DNA of 5,374 bases, taken from NCBI GenBank assembly GCA_002256465.1, contig NQJG01000243.1, positions 1 through 5,374 of the forward strand, written 5' to 3'. Shown here piece by piece: positions 5,208 to 5,374 of this stretch. Source of the stretch: Methylococcaceae bacterium NSP1-1 (GTDB lineage Bacteria > Pseudomonadota > Gammaproteobacteria > Methylococcales > Methylomonadaceae). Each line of letters begins with the position of its first letter. The stretch's first letter is position 1. A model generated the notes under the pieces. The model was not told the origin of the DNA and made no database searches. It worked only from the letters and a program-made list of their open reading frames with translations. A program made the position numbers and the translations under genes.

Positions 5208-5374
5208 ATGCAACCCTTGATTGCGTTGGTCGATTGCAATGCCTTTTATGTCAGTTGCGAGTGCCTATTCCGCCCTGATTTATGGAACAAGCCTGTGGGT
5301 GTGCTCAGCAATAACGACGGCTGTTTTATCGCTAGGAATAACGCCTTAAAAGCCCTTGGGGTAAAAATGGGTAC
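5208..5374 (+). CDS. umuC: UmuC, Y-family translesion DNA polymerase (5' fragment)
   Basis: This is the catalytic subunit of polymerase V, which inserts nucleotides opposite DNA lesions. Only the first 55 codons are in the window; the gene runs off the right edge. The start of the Y-family palm is clear: LIALVDCNAFYVSCECLF carries the metal-binding aspartate (Asp9) and the steric-gate region (NAFYVSCE). FRPDLWNKPVGVLSNNDGC and IARNNALKALGVKMG follow, all characteristic of UmuC rather than DinB. The ATG at 5208 follows the umuD stop by 14 bases; a weak GCGGTG lies nine bases upstream. Co-transcription with umuD under the LexA operator at 4638-4652 is expected. Confidence 0.95.
   Translation, partial: MQPLIALVDCNAFYVSCECLFRPDLWNKPVGVLSNNDGCFIARNNALKALGVKMG

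Overview
The window is a stretch of bacterial chromosome, most likely proteobacterial. The YgiD-type dioxygenase and the lexA/umuDC set are typical of that phylum, but the sequence does not settle the class. Base composition varies: the first gene and the intergenic regions are AT-rich, while the second gene (969-2690) is clearly more GC-rich.

Left part (1-3614, + strand). A short AT-rich leader precedes a two-helix membrane protein (170-925). Its cytoplasmic domain looks phospholipase-D-like, and its C-terminus appears to be frameshifted. Next comes a large polytopic membrane protein (969-2690) with a GT-C-like layout, carrying an in-frame 36-bp tandem duplication. Then comes a ygiD-type class III extradiol dioxygenase (2736-3614) with a good ribosome binding site. 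These three genes share a strand but have no obvious common function.

Middle (3615-3954). This holds a 20-bp imperfect palindrome (3690-3739) whose T-rich flank suits termination of the leftward transcript. It also holds a small, unrecognised minus-strand gene (start at 3924) just downstream of lexA. A -1 frameshift at an A run would give this gene a coherent 47-residue product.

Right part (3955-5374): an SOS module. A LexA-family repressor (minus strand) is divergent from umuD and the 5' end of umuC (plus strand, cut by the window edge). The shared intergenic region contains two exact direct-repeat operators, GTTC-N7-GTTC facing lexA and GAAC-N7-GAAC facing umuD, linked by a perfect 13-bp inverted repeat. 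This is the LexA box form classically described in Alphaproteobacteria, not the CTGT-N8-ACAG form of E. coli. The likely logic is that LexA represses itself (with the small downstream gene) and the mutagenic polymerase V operon. RecA-stimulated self-cleavage of LexA and UmuD would then relieve repression and activate translesion synthesis.

I see no tRNA, rRNA, CRISPR array or insertion sequence. The most interesting items are the LexA operator pair, the small lexA-linked gene, the two A/T-run frameshifts, the internal duplication in the membrane protein, and a His-to-Tyr change in the dioxygenase.
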